Source: Bacteroidales bacterium UBA1756 (lineage in GTDB: Bacteria > Bacteroidota > Bacteroidia > Bacteroidales > WCHB1-69). From it: 10,332 nucleotides of DNA. The stretch spans positions 1-10,332 of the forward strand of contig DCHI01000072.1 of assembly GCA_002314795.1 (NCBI GenBank), written 5' to 3'. The translations under genes were made by a program, and so were the position numbers. The notes under the pieces were generated by a model that ran no database searches, was not told the origin of the DNA, and worked only from the letters and a program-made list of their open reading frames with translations. This document shows, one piece after another, positions 1-6,849 of the stretch; positions within the stretch are counted from its first letter, which is position 1, and every line of letters starts with the position of its first letter.

Positions 1-61
1 CGAAAACATTTTTCGGTATGGTGAACCCGTCTCGGTTTCACCATACCGAAAAATGTTTTCG
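1..61. repeat. Perfect 25-bp inverted repeat at the left edge
   Basis: Bases 1-25 are the exact reverse complement of bases 37-61, with an 11-base loop. The right arm and the loop continue the acetyltransferase reading frame (RLGF, IPKNVFGPGL), while the left arm puts a TGA at 22-24 in that frame. There is no T tract after the hairpin and it lies within coding sequence, so it does not look like a terminator. The arrangement, with a coding loop and an inverted copy of the adjacent coding sequence, is what a snap-back event (amplification or assembly fold-back) would leave. A real inversion in the genome would look the same from this window. Confidence 0.9.
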
Positions 62-387
62 GCCCCGGACTTTGCATCGTTCACGTGGGCACTATCGTCG
101 TGAGCCCGAAAGCGCGTGTCGGTCGCAACTGCCGCCTCCATCCGAGCACCTGCATCGGTGAGTACGATGGCGCTCCGACGTTGGGCGACAATGTCTATGT
201 TGGCCCGGGTGCGAAACTGTTTGGAAATATCGTCATCGGCAACAATGTGGCCATTGGCGCCAATGCTGTTGTTAACAAATCTTTTGGTGACAATCTGACC
301 ATCGGCGGAATCCCGGCGCAGGTTTTGTCAGAAACACCTTCTACGGCACAGGGACTTTATCCCGATGAACTTTTTTCTTCACTTTAA
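25..387 (+). CDS. Serine O-acetyltransferase-like hexapeptide-repeat protein, 5' end missing
   Basis: This is the C-terminal part of a left-handed beta-helix acyltransferase that uses acetyl-CoA, of the CysE-like type found both in cysteine synthesis and in polysaccharide loci. The frame is open from 25. It reads IPKNVFGPGL, then IVHVGTIVV with the His expected at the acetyltransferase active site, then hexapeptide turns such as ARVGRN, VYVGPG, AKLFGN, IVIGNN and VAIGAN, and a GGIPAQV motif near the end. The only plausible internal start is GTG at 85-87, but it would cut off the active-site His and conserved family sequence, so I treat the gene as truncated at the left edge. Its TAA (385-387) touches the ATG of the next gene, which suggests one transcript. 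The acceptor substrate (serine or a sugar) cannot be told from this fragment. Confidence 0.85.
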   Translation, partial: TRLGFTIPKNVFGPGLCIVHVGTIVVSPKARVGRNCRLHPSTCIGEYDGAPTLGDNVYVGPGAKLFGNIVIGNNVAIGANAVVNKSFGDNLTIGGIPAQVLSETPSTAQGLYPDELFSSL

Positions 388-1122
388 ATGAATCCTATGA
401 CTGCGATAAGAAATTGGTACTTAACACTTTTTTTGTTCATTGCCTCCACTTTGTTTATCTCTTGTTCTCCGAAATCGTTGGCGGGACAGAATATGTGCAT
501 TGAGGAGCAGGATAGCGTGATTGTCTATTATCCTGAATTTTCAACGTTGGATTTAATCGGAAGCAACCGTGTTCCGCACGGGGACGACATCCTGTACTGC
601 TCAGTCGCCGCTTTTACGGCGAAGTGCCTCAAGAATTTCACGCACGACAACATCCGTTGCGGGCACGTCTGTCACGGCCGTTATTACAAGGGTTCGCCCG
701 AGCCCATCTGTACTGGAACTTTCACCTTCTACAATGGCAAAGGCCATTTTGCTCCTGCCAATGAACACGACCTTCACGTGGCCGCCGACAGCAATGGGAT
801 GGGTTTTTGTCAGGTTCTCGTTATTTATAATCACGAGGTGATTTACAGCGACACAGCCACCAAACGTTTCTGGATAAGCCATCCCTACGTTTTCCGTGCG
901 CTATGTGAAAAGGACGGGCGACTCTGCATCGTTGAATCGAAAGAGAGTGTTTATTATGACGCCTTCGTCCGCTACTTAGTGGATTACGGGGTGACGCACG
1001 CCATCAATCTTGATATGGGAGGCTGGAGCCACTCTTGGTACTTGAATAACGCAGGGGAACGGATTGAAACCAACAGTCCGCCCACCAAATACGCTTCCAA
1101 CTGGCTGGTATTCAGGAAGTGA
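388..1122 (+). CDS. Lipoprotein of the phosphodiester glycosidase (NAGPA/DUF2233-like) type
   Basis: The 244-residue product starts with a short basic stretch and a hydrophobic core ending in FISC, a plausible lipobox with Cys26 as the acylated residue, so it is probably membrane-anchored outside the cytoplasm. The C-terminal half carries family-like features: GMGFCQ (137-142), FRALCEKDGRLCIVES (169-184), and AINLDMGG (205-212), which matches the NLDGGG-type motif of phosphodiester glycosidase proteins such as the mammalian uncovering enzyme. Members hydrolyse, or are presumed to hydrolyse, sugar-phosphodiester linkages; the substrate here is unknown. The mature part has nine further Cys, suggesting disulfides. 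ATG 388 directly follows the acetyltransferase stop; ATG 397 is an alternative that keeps the signal. The last 33 codons are duplicated at 6698-6803. The family call rests on motif recognition only. Confidence 0.75.
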   Translation: MNPMTAIRNWYLTLFLFIASTLFISCSPKSLAGQNMCIEEQDSVIVYYPEFSTLDLIGSNRVPHGDDILYCSVAAFTAKCLKNFTHDNIRCGHVCHGRYYKGSPEPICTGTFTFYNGKGHFAPANEHDLHVAADSNGMGFCQVLVIYNHEVIYSDTATKRFWISHPYVFRALCEKDGRLCIVESKESVYYDAFVRYLVDYGVTHAINLDMGGWSHSWYLNNAGERIETNSPPTKYASNWLVFRK

Positions 1123-1127
1123 TTCTG
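1022..1127 (+). repeat. Direct repeat, left copy (3' end of the lipoprotein gene)
   Basis: This 106-base segment runs from codon 212 of the lipoprotein gene through its TGA and five further bases (TTCTG). It recurs in the same orientation at 6698-6803, with one difference (C at 1113, T at 6789) that is synonymous in a Phe codon. Identity stops sharply on both sides: G1021 against T6697, and C1128 against G6804. The two copies bracket the terminator and the two protease genes. Confidence 0.97.
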
Positions 1128-1132
1128 CAAAA

Positions 1133-1178
1133 AAAAAACGGTAGAAACGTGTGTGAAGTGGCGTCTCTACCGTTTTTT
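1133..1178. terminator. Bidirectional intrinsic terminator between convergent genes
   Basis: The arms 1133-1149 and 1162-1178 form a 17-bp stem with a single A-C mismatch (1146/1165), including the run CGGTAGA/TCTACCG, around a 12-base loop. Read on the + strand it ends in six T; on the - strand the tract is ten U, from A1129-1138. It sits between the stop of the lipoprotein gene (1122) and the stop of the - strand peptidase gene (1192), so it can serve both. Confidence 0.92.
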
Positions 1179-1191
1179 ACAATCAATCTAT

Positions 1192-3501
1192 TTATTCTAC
1201 TATGAATTTGCGCACGGTTTTTCCCGTATTGTTTTCAATGCTGAGAAGGTAGATGCCTTTGGCGAAATTACTGACATTTAAGGCAGTTTGGACATCTCCA
1301 TTTTCTGGTGCAACGGTCTCCAAAGCAAGTGTTTTTCCTGACATATCGGTGATGCGTAATGTTTGGATTTCATCGTTTCCAGTGCTCAGACGGACGTTGA
1401 GGGTATTTGTGGCCGGATTAGGAAAAATGCTGACGTCGTTCACTTCTGCATAGTTGTGAACGTCGGTGACAATTTCGTACGTTAGTGTAAATCCCTTGTT
1501 CTCCATATAGTTGTCCGACACGAAATCGATTCTGACTTTGGGACATTCAATAACATAAACGTCTTCGGACGGCCAGTCAAGGAGACTGATTCTTTTCAGA
1601 AGATTTTTCTTGGGCGTTTTGACGTCATAGAATTCAATGTAATCGCCTTCGGCGAGGTCGAGTTGCGGGTAGGAAAAGTAGATGCGATTCGCGCCGGTGA
1701 TTTTCCAAGTACAGTAGCTGTCAGGACGGTAGGGTGTTGACTCGGAGGTGGAAACGTCACCTTTGTCGGTAATGGCTCCGGAGCCAGTAAGGACAACGTT
1801 TTCTCTGCAATAGGCCGTTGGAACGGTTGCCTCAAAGTCTATCACAAATCCGTAATCTACGCTGTCGTTATCGTTGGTGACAAAACGAACCATCACGCTG
1901 TCCGCCTCGATAGTGAATGTAGCGGGTAGTGTGTGTCCGGAGTAACGGCCTACTTCTCGGTTGAGGTCTCCGTTTTCGTAAAAGATGATTTCATCGGCAT
2001 TAGATTCAGTTTTCATTCTCATAAAGTGAAATCTGTATTGGCTGCTTTCGGGGGCGGACACCATCCAGGTGCGGTCGGTGTTGGGGCTGTATAGGCGACA
2101 ACCGGAGCCGTCGCTGATGGAGCCGCGGGTTCCGCATACTCGGACTTGTCCGGAGGTGGGCTTTTCCGGATTTCCGGCCGGGTAGAGCCGTATGGCCGCG
2201 TTTTCGCCTACGCTCAAGCTTTCAATGTGGGAATTTTCAAAAGTGTACCAGCCAGAGTTACCAGAGCCCATATTTGCGTGAATCATCGAGTGTGAAAACA
2301 CCGTGTCCAGTGTTACAATACTGTCGCTATGGCTAATCATAAAGACACTGTCGTAGGTTGTGTTCGTTATCGTATCCATCGTTGCAGTGTCTATTTCGTA
2401 GGTTGTGATGGTATCTATGTGGCTGAAAGTGATGATGGTGTCGCTGTACGTGACTATCTCATTGATGCAGTTGTAGTCCTGATATCCGTCTAACAAGAAT
2501 GCGTGTCCGACTGTGGCAGATGATGATGAGTGGCCGGAATAATAAACGACTCGGTGGGCATCCAACTCTTCGTGCATCATAGAAGACCAAGTGGCTGCAG
2601 AGTATTGACTCCGATTAAGCAGTTGTGCGGTAGGATTGTACCCCCAATACTCTTTGAGCGAGTTGACGGCTTCTGTGGAATATGCTGTGGTGGCGGTAGG
2701 TCCGTACGTGGCTTTGATGGAGACGCCCGCGTGCCACATAAACTCTGCTACTTCGCCAGTGGGTTCGTCGATGGAATTGGGCATCATATCGTAGTTGTGT
2801 TCCGTATTAAAATCTTGGTCCTGAACGGGATAAATGATGGTGTCCGTCGGATTGTTGTTGTTGTCCCTTCCTACGTATATCGGCTGATAGGTGACGCGGC
2901 CGCTGCCAAAAACGGGATAGCGGTAATAGTGCATAAGGCCCGCCATCGCAGTGGCTACGCAGCCCGTTGGACTGTGGAATTGTGAATAGAACTCAAATGG
3001 ATTTTGTATCGGACAATAACTGTTGTAATAGGGTGCTTGACCCCAACTTGACGTAGTAAAAGGTCCAACTGATGCTTGCAAATAGGTTTGCCTTGTCGGT
3101 TGAAGGTGGCGGTAGTGCTCCCATTCTCGTTTGGCCGACACGTTTTCTGTGAGTTTCGCTAATGGAATCTCTGCCTTGTACTTTTCTAACAGATAGTTGG
3201 GCGCGTTTTCAAGAAATCCGTTCTCTAATGAGTACGCCAGAATGGGAACTACGGCTTCGGTTGCCGAAACAATGATGAAGCCGCCCCCGTTGATGGCAAA
3301 CACATAGTACAACGGGGTGTCGTCAATGTCGGTGCTTGTCTGCACCAACGACAAGTCTGCGGTCCCGATGCTGCGTCCGTGGCTTACGGTTCCTAAAAAG
3401 TTGACGCCCACGCTTTTAGCATCCTGAACGGGAATCGGATTTCCGGCAGTCAGACAACAGACGGCTGCCAGCAATGATATGGTTAGGATGATTTTTCTCA
3501 T
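1192..3501 (-). CDS. Secreted C10 family (streptopain-like) cysteine peptidase with two CUB-like domains and T9SS tail
   Basis: A 769-residue T9SS cargo. The order is: signal peptide (about 1-20); propeptide/inhibitor-like region (about 25-120, with GGGFIIVSA at 72-80); C10 catalytic domain (about 145-440); CUB-like domains (about 450-558 and 565-677); and a type A sorting domain (about 688-769: VSIFPNPA, then KGIYLLSI and a basic tail). Catalytic residues seen are Cys181 in SPTGCVATAMAGLMHYYRYP, His333 in VGHAFLLDGY and Asn410 in IHANMGSG. Two features are unusual: residues 345-405 form an Asp/Thr/Ser/Ile-rich insertion between the His and Asn motifs, and the family's NWGWG is NMGSG here, losing both Trp. 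It lies 13 bp downstream of the other peptidase gene, hence one operon. It is probably a surface or secreted protease; the changes leave activity uncertain. Confidence 0.9.
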   Translation of the reverse strand: MRKIILTISLLAAVCCLTAGNPIPVQDAKSVGVNFLGTVSHGRSIGTADLSLVQTSTDIDDTPLYYVFAINGGGFIIVSATEAVVPILAYSLENGFLENAPNYLLEKYKAEIPLAKLTENVSAKREWEHYRHLQPTRQTYLQASVGPFTTSSWGQAPYYNSYCPIQNPFEFYSQFHSPTGCVATAMAGLMHYYRYPVFGSGRVTYQPIYVGRDNNNNPTDTIIYPVQDQDFNTEHNYDMMPNSIDEPTGEVAEFMWHAGVSIKATYGPTATTAYSTEAVNSLKEYWGYNPTAQLLNRSQYSAATWSSMMHEELDAHRVVYYSGHSSSSATVGHAFLLDGYQDYNCINEIVTYSDTIITFSHIDTITTYEIDTATMDTITNTTYDSVFMISHSDSIVTLDTVFSHSMIHANMGSGNSGWYTFENSHIESLSVGENAAIRLYPAGNPEKPTSGQVRVCGTRGSISDGSGCRLYSPNTDRTWMVSAPESSQYRFHFMRMKTESNADEIIFYENGDLNREVGRYSGHTLPATFTIEADSVMVRFVTNDNDSVDYGFVIDFEATVPTAYCRENVVLTGSGAITDKGDVSTSESTPYRPDSYCTWKITGANRIYFSYPQLDLAEGDYIEFYDVKTPKKNLLKRISLLDWPSEDVYVIECPKVRIDFVSDNYMENKGFTLTYEIVTDVHNYAEVNDVSIFPNPATNTLNVRLSTGNDEIQTLRITDMSGKTLALETVAPENGDVQTALNVSNFAKGIYLLSIENNTGKTVRKFIVE

Positions 3502-3514
3502 AGCAATAAAATTA

Positions 3515-6500
3515 TTAATTCTTCATAATTTTCTTCACCGCCACAATCTTTTCACCATTCGTCACGCGGAACAGATAAATCCCTGGTGACAAATTTGAAA
3601 TGTTTACGGGAGTGACTGTGCCGTCTAATTTTTGAGAATGCAATAACTTGCCAAAAATATCGAATACTTGCACTTGCCCGTTGGAGATTTCCTTTTCTGA
3701 ATCTATAAAACAAACGGATTGAGCAGGGGTGGGGTAGATGCTAATTCCAGCACCCTCGTTCTTACTCTCATTATCTGAAATAGCAGTCGGGAGAAAATGT
3801 ACGTGGAAGGTTAAAGAATCTCCTTGTTCTTGAATATCAGTGATTTCAAAACTGTTTTCGGGAATTCCGTGATGGAGGTAGGGATAAGGATTGGTTGTCG
3901 GACCGAACTCTGTACGTCCCGATGCTGCGCTGAAATAGGCATTGTCGATGTCTCCATTGGTGATGTCATCTTCACTGTCAGGACGGAAAATCCAGTAGAT
4001 ATGGGTGGTTTCTTCATTGTCAAAAAAGTAGTTGGAGTACCAGCCCTGCCAGAATGCGATTCCGGATTGCCAGCGTCCGATAATCATTCCCGTTCCAGGA
4101 ATTTCGGAATCATAAACATCTTCCTGGTTGCGATATTCGAACGTAAACCATTGGGAATGATCGATGGAAGATTTGATATAGTAACTGTTTTGATGCCAAT
4201 GGGTTGCATTGCTATATAAAGTGTAGGTGCCGTCTTCGGTAATCTGTTGAGGTGCGCGGGTGCTTTCCATATAGTAATATTTTTGCATAGCAGAGGTCTG
4301 GCATAAATGCGCTTCCTTGCTCATAACATCCCAAGGACCAGTCGGTTGTACATCCAAATAGTTATCTCTGTGATACATTTCCGAACATCCTTCTAATCCG
4401 TAATGGTGTAAGCAGTGCAGCGAAGCTTTCACGCTAAAATGTTCCTCATCAGCACCTTCAAATAGAAAATGGCGTTCTGATATGTTTTTCCCGTTGATGG
4501 AAGGACGTAGGGTAGCATAATCGTCAGTAAGTGGTAATACATATCTATGCATATCTATGCTATCAATTGCAGCGTCGTATTCTCCTTTGAAAATCAGTGT
4601 GACGTGGTCAATTTCGCCTGCATATCTTGTATCAAGCACCTCCTCTTGTGAAACGGCATTTGTGCTGTCTAAATAATGCCCAAGGGCAAAATAGAAATCA
4701 TCGGTGCGATTAATCATCTCCGAATGGTCGTGATAACCGATGGGATTCTCATTGCTGTATGGATAAAAGTAGTTGCGGGGATGCGGAATGACGTATGAAT
4801 GGATGGAGTCGTTGACTATCTGACGGGCGTAAATGCTTCGTGGCGCCAATAGATTGAAATAGGATTCCCTGAAATAGTTGTATGCGCTGATGCTCCCTTC
4901 TTGCTGGTCATTGAACATACTATCAATGAGGTGGAATGGATGGTCAATTTCTTCGTCATCTTGAAAGCGTACGAAAATGACAAGATTGGTGTATGTCGGA
5001 CAACCGGCACCTAAAACGGTAAACGGGGCGTAAAACTGTTTTGCTGTCGGGAAGCACATTGCGCCGCGGGTATTGGTGGCATTGAAGTCGATGGAATCAT
5101 TGCTTCTGAAAGTGGCTAAAATGTAATTCCCTCCTGGCACATCAACCGTGTAGTTAAGACGATAATCAACCGTATCGCCGGGAGCGATCGTCTGGCGGCA
5201 GCAATCAATCCATTTGACAAATGAATTGTCGCTTCTGTTCAGCACGGCAAAACAAAGATAGAAGGTGTCGATGGCATTTCCAATGTTGGTGAATCGATAT
5301 TGCATATTGGTCATTTCCTGCCCAGATGAATACATTAAATTGTTGATATACAGATTGTCTAATAAATCTGTAAAGCACCATTGTTCTGCGGGTACGGGGT
5401 ACAGACCTAAGGTTGCCGCTTGACGTTCACTAAATTCCCATTGGTATTGGGAGTCACCGAAATGGTCGATAGTGTAGTAGCCGCCTCCCCAGCCCCAGCC
5501 CCAGTTGATGTGGAACATATTATTAAGATTATATCCATCCACTATAAAGACGTGTCCACCAATGCCGCCTTTGCCGCTATACAAGACGGGACGATTGTTG
5601 TCAAGTTCTTCCTTCAGCATATCCATCCATTCTTCCGTCGTATAATCATTTCTGAATACTTCCATTGCTTTGGGAGAATAACCAAAATGCCGGACTGCAG
5701 CATAATAATTGTAGAAGGGATAAGGCAGTAATGCATAAGTCATTCCACAGTCACTGCCATATTCGCTATAATACATATTCATTGCCACTCCGGCGTGATA
5801 CTGCAAGGTGGCTACCGCGTTCACTTGTTCGGCAGTGCTGGAATTTGTCAATGAGTTGGGCATATTGGCATAATCGTATGTAGTATTGGCAAAATCAGCG
5901 CAAAGAGTACCGTGTATCCAGTCATTGTAGGAATAGCAGTTGGAACCGATGCCGTTGGTCGGAAATTGCCAGTAGCGCATATACTGTGCTAATGCTGTCG
6001 CCCCGCACCCTGTTGCAGAACGGTAGTCCATCGAACTTGGACACGCTGAATCAACGGGACATAGGGCGTTGTATCCGTATCCGCTTTGTGCCCATTGTGA
6101 GGTTGTCAATGGACTAACTGTTCTGTTGTCGCGTCGTTCAACGTATGGAACGGGAACCGCACCGTTTGCGATGGCGGCGAGTTGTCGTTCGTAGTCATCA
6201 ATCATCGCTTTTGCTGCAGGCGGCATAGTTGCCACGTCAAGTGTCCCTTCATCGGAGTATGCAAGTACGGGGCGTGTGCGGTCGTCCCCGCTCACAATAA
6301 CGAAACCGCCGCTCGGTACGTTGAATGCGTACAAGTGACTGTAGTTCAACGTGGCAGACACATCCGTCAGGTCGTTGGCGGAAAGTGTTCCTCGAGTTGG
6401 GTACATTTGGTTGAATTGGTTCAAGGCCGTCTGACGTGCCGTCTGCGGATTAACTGGTCCGCAGACGGAATTCCCACAAATGAGTGTGAGAATGCTCCAA

Positions 6501-6523
6501 AAAAAGAATAATTTATTTTTCAT
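3515..6523 (-). CDS. Secreted C10 cysteine peptidase fused to a degenerate M6-like metallopeptidase domain, with T9SS tail
   Basis: A 1002-residue secreted protein. It has a signal peptide (about 1-22), a propeptide/inhibitor-like region (about 25-120, SGGFVIVSG at 71-79), and a C10 domain (about 135-376) with Cys173 in SATGCGATALAQYMRYWQFP, His324 in GGHVFIVDGY and Asn340-Trp341 in HINWGWGWGGG, all intact. A beta-sandwich-like linker (about 380-490) follows. Residues about 508-760 resemble M6 (immune inhibitor A-like) metallopeptidases: YTNLVIFVRFQD, SAYNYFRESYFNLL, IDHVTLIFKG, MHRYVL and GPWDVMS. Where HExxH is expected the protein reads KASLHCLHHYG (699-709), with no catalytic Glu, so this half is probably inactive. 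The C-terminus (about 925-1002: ISIYPTPA, SPGIYLFRV, KKIMKN) is a type A T9SS sorting domain. It is the first gene of the protease operon. The C10 call is firm; the M6 call rests on motifs. Confidence 0.9.
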   Translation of the reverse strand: MKNKLFFFWSILTLICGNSVCGPVNPQTARQTALNQFNQMYPTRGTLSANDLTDVSATLNYSHLYAFNVPSGGFVIVSGDDRTRPVLAYSDEGTLDVATMPPAAKAMIDDYERQLAAIANGAVPVPYVERRDNRTVSPLTTSQWAQSGYGYNALCPVDSACPSSMDYRSATGCGATALAQYMRYWQFPTNGIGSNCYSYNDWIHGTLCADFANTTYDYANMPNSLTNSSTAEQVNAVATLQYHAGVAMNMYYSEYGSDCGMTYALLPYPFYNYYAAVRHFGYSPKAMEVFRNDYTTEEWMDMLKEELDNNRPVLYSGKGGIGGHVFIVDGYNLNNMFHINWGWGWGGGYYTIDHFGDSQYQWEFSERQAATLGLYPVPAEQWCFTDLLDNLYINNLMYSSGQEMTNMQYRFTNIGNAIDTFYLCFAVLNRSDNSFVKWIDCCRQTIAPGDTVDYRLNYTVDVPGGNYILATFRSNDSIDFNATNTRGAMCFPTAKQFYAPFTVLGAGCPTYTNLVIFVRFQDDEEIDHPFHLIDSMFNDQQEGSISAYNYFRESYFNLLAPRSIYARQIVNDSIHSYVIPHPRNYFYPYSNENPIGYHDHSEMINRTDDFYFALGHYLDSTNAVSQEEVLDTRYAGEIDHVTLIFKGEYDAAIDSIDMHRYVLPLTDDYATLRPSINGKNISERHFLFEGADEEHFSVKASLHCLHHYGLEGCSEMYHRDNYLDVQPTGPWDVMSKEAHLCQTSAMQKYYYMESTRAPQQITEDGTYTLYSNATHWHQNSYYIKSSIDHSQWFTFEYRNQEDVYDSEIPGTGMIIGRWQSGIAFWQGWYSNYFFDNEETTHIYWIFRPDSEDDITNGDIDNAYFSAASGRTEFGPTTNPYPYLHHGIPENSFEITDIQEQGDSLTFHVHFLPTAISDNESKNEGAGISIYPTPAQSVCFIDSEKEISNGQVQVFDIFGKLLHSQKLDGTVTPVNISNLSPGIYLFRVTNGEKIVAVKKIMKN

Positions 6524-6626
6524 AATGTAAAAAAATTAGGTGTTATTATGTTTCTTCGTATGGGATATATCAATTTAAAATTTAGACTATTTTTTTATTC
6601 GCTGAAAAAAAACGATATTTCACTGA

Positions 6627-6660
6627 GCAAAAATAGAAATTAATTGAATATAATGAACAA
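6627..6660 (-). promoter_or_regulatory. Candidate Bacteroidetes promoter for the protease operon
   Basis: Read on the - strand, 6635 to 6627 is TATTTTTGC, which fits the Bacteroidetes -7 consensus TAnnTTTGY. A TTG lies upstream at 6660-6658 with a 22-base gap, slightly longer than the usual distance, so the -33 element is weak. It would leave a leader of roughly 100 bases before the ATG at 6523. In such AT-rich DNA a chance match is possible. Confidence 0.5.
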
Positions 6661-6697
6661 TGGATGTGAAAATTTTTAGAAAATTACATTCTGCGCT

Positions 6698-6803
6698 GCT
6701 GGAGCCACTCTTGGTACTTGAATAACGCAGGGGAACGGATTGAAACCAACAGTCCGCCCACCAAATACGCTTCCAACTGGCTGGTATTTAGGAAGTGATT
6801 CTG
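6698..6803 (+). pseudogene. Orphan 3' fragment of the lipoprotein gene (direct repeat, right copy)
   Basis: These bases repeat 1022-1127 with 105 of 106 identical. They would encode the last 33 residues of the lipoprotein plus its stop, but there is no upstream coding sequence, start codon or signal peptide here, so it is a remnant, not a gene. The fragment ends 21 bases before the -7 box of the LRR gene, so the LRR operon may originally have followed the lipoprotein gene directly. Confidence 0.93.
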
Positions 6804-6824
6804 GATTTTTCAATTAAAAAATCG

Positions 6825-6833
6825 TACCTTTGC
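6825..6833 (+). promoter_or_regulatory. Bacteroidetes -7 box upstream of the LRR operon
   Basis: TACCTTTGC at 6825-6833 is an exact match to TAnnTTTGY and sits 16 bases before the ATG at 6850. The T-rich run at 6806-6810 lies near where a -33 TTTG would be expected, but the exact motif is absent. It implies a short leader and fits a housekeeping-sigma promoter for the three + strand genes. Confidence 0.72.
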
Positions 6834-6849
6834 CGCTCTTTTAATCTTT

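Larger units (their letters stand above)
6524..6849. other. 326-bp intergenic region between divergent operons
   Basis: This stretch is AT-rich on its left side and has no convincing gene. It holds, in order: the leader of the protease operon (6524-6626), a candidate - strand promoter (6627-6660), a short spacer, the orphan 106-bp gene fragment (6698-6803), and the + strand promoter and leader of the LRR gene (6804-6849). I see no strong hairpin in it. Confidence 0.8.

Noticed and set aside
85..387. A 100-residue protein starting at GTG 85
   Set aside because: The open frame and recognisable family sequence continue upstream to about 25, including the active-site His, so this GTG is an internal Val and not the true start.
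2530..2985. A 151-residue + strand open frame inside the second C10 peptidase gene
   Set aside because: It is antisense to the catalytic domain of a clear peptidase and shows no protein-like pattern of its own.
4540..4559. Tandem 10-base repeat CATATCTATG x2
   Set aside because: Only two units, within coding sequence at the position of a conserved M6-like stretch; too short to argue for slippage or phase variation.
1022..6803. Insertion sequence or transposon spanning the direct repeats
   Set aside because: No transposase, integrase or terminal inverted repeats are present, and 106 bp is far longer than usual target duplications, so recombination at homologous sequence fits better.
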